In this document: one piece after another, positions 63,571 to 64,000 of the stretch
How the letters are laid out: every line of letters begins with the position of its first letter
How positions within the stretch are numbered: the stretch's first letter is position 1
Source: Eonycteris spelaea
Taxonomy: Eukaryota > Chordata > Mammalia > Chiroptera > Pteropodidae
Reading direction: 5' to 3'
DNA: 64,000 bases
Assembly (NCBI GenBank): GCA_003508835.1
Contig: PUFA01000164.1
Location: 1,116,001 to 1,180,000, forward strand
The notes under the pieces: generated by a model
What the model was told of the DNA's origin: nothing
The model's database searches: none
The model's input: the letters and a program-made list of their open reading frames with translations, nothing else
Made by a program: the position numbers and the translations under genes

Positions 63571-64000
63571 ATTCTCTGACCTTGTATAGAACTATTGCAT
63601 CACATGGGTTATAGCGTGGCACAAGTTTTTATATGTAGCCATGTTTCTCAACAGCAGACAGTAGGAATCAGGGAGGGTCAAGGTCTACCTTGCACACCTA
63701 TCATATTCCTAGAGCCTGGCAACTTTTGTGCACTAAAGTTGGATGAATTAAAGAGAGGGCCATATTATGTCTTACTCATTTATTATCTTAGTCAAACAAG
63801 GCCTCTGACTTGAGTACCATTAGATTAAGAATCTGCCTGGAACAATGGAAATATACTTATTGCTGTGTTGAACTCAGAGAATGCTTCAGTGTTAGGTGTG
63901 GCTGCTCTGAAGTGCTAGGCAATCTCTCAGCTCAGCCAGGCTGACCAATTGAAGTGGCTTTGAAGAAGGCCTGGGTTTTGGATGCTATTTTTCTTATTAA

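Larger units (their letters stand above)
45037..64000 (-). other. KHDRBS2: Last intron of KHDRBS2 (3' part)
   Basis: The acceptor AG is at 45037-45038. No upstream KHDRBS2 exon (for example one encoding its Tyr/Gly-rich region) could be found to the right, so at least 19 kb here is intron. It is filled with transposon fossils listed separately. The stretches 45040-46450, 46670-47890, 48030-50725, 55025-57145, 57715-58550 and 58955-63460 contain no gene I can support. Possible faint L2 traces occur at 47360-47450 and 49370-49510. Confidence 0.75.

Noticed and set aside
45037..64000. Further KHDRBS2 exons in the right part
   Set aside because: No stretch on the minus strand reads as the Tyr/Gly-rich or KH/QUA regions with splice signals.

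Overview
The window is AT-rich, repeat-littered nuclear DNA from a placental mammal: fossil L1, L2, MIR, HAL1-type, MLT1 and hAT elements, and almost no coding capacity. Two things suggest a bat, most likely a fruit bat (Pteropodidae). A 5S rRNA-derived retroposon sits at 14.5 kb, of the kind known from fruit bats. No copies of the abundant young SINEs of other orders (Alu, B1, CAN, Bov-tA, ERE, or VES of other bats) are visible, and every L1 is decayed. The species is an inference, not a reading.

One real gene is recognisable. On the minus strand, 44939-45036 is the terminal coding exon of KHDRBS2 (SLM-1, a Sam68-family STAR RNA-binding protein). It has a clean splice acceptor, and its 3' UTR runs left to AATAAA signals at 44515-44520 and 44244-44249. 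So 1-44.2 kb is intergenic DNA downstream of KHDRBS2, and 45.04-64.0 kb is part of its last intron. No other KHDRBS2 exon was found in that intron.

The downstream side (1-44 kb) holds L2, MIR, LTR and hAT fossils. Within it, a GC-richer block at 10.9-13.9 kb carries a dead minus-strand, intronless kinase gene related to MARK / sperm motility kinases (SMOK). It has many frameshifts, a second copy of its 3' end just downstream, and a poly(A) tract with AATAAA. Upstream lie a 38-40 bp minisatellite, a purine-rich repeat, and a TATA box plus CRE-like site arranged like a spermatid promoter. Next to it are a HAL1/L1 fragment and the 5S-derived element. A strong CTCF-like motif lies at 41943-41957, about 2.3 kb beyond the KHDRBS2 3' end. 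The stretch from about 28.2 to 35.7 kb is strikingly poor in recognisable repeats.

The intron side (45-64 kb) holds a (TTTC)n tract, hAT and L2/MIR fossils, a three-layer L1-in-L1-in-L1 nest at 52.4-55.0 kb, a solo LTR of the same family as the one at the left edge, and a 5'-truncated L1 tail with a clear 12-bp target duplication.

No novel multi-gene system, CRISPR array, operon or viral gene is present. The best candidates for follow-up are the kinase retrogene with its testis-type promoter, the 5S-derived retroposon, the KHDRBS2 3' end, and the repeat-poor block.
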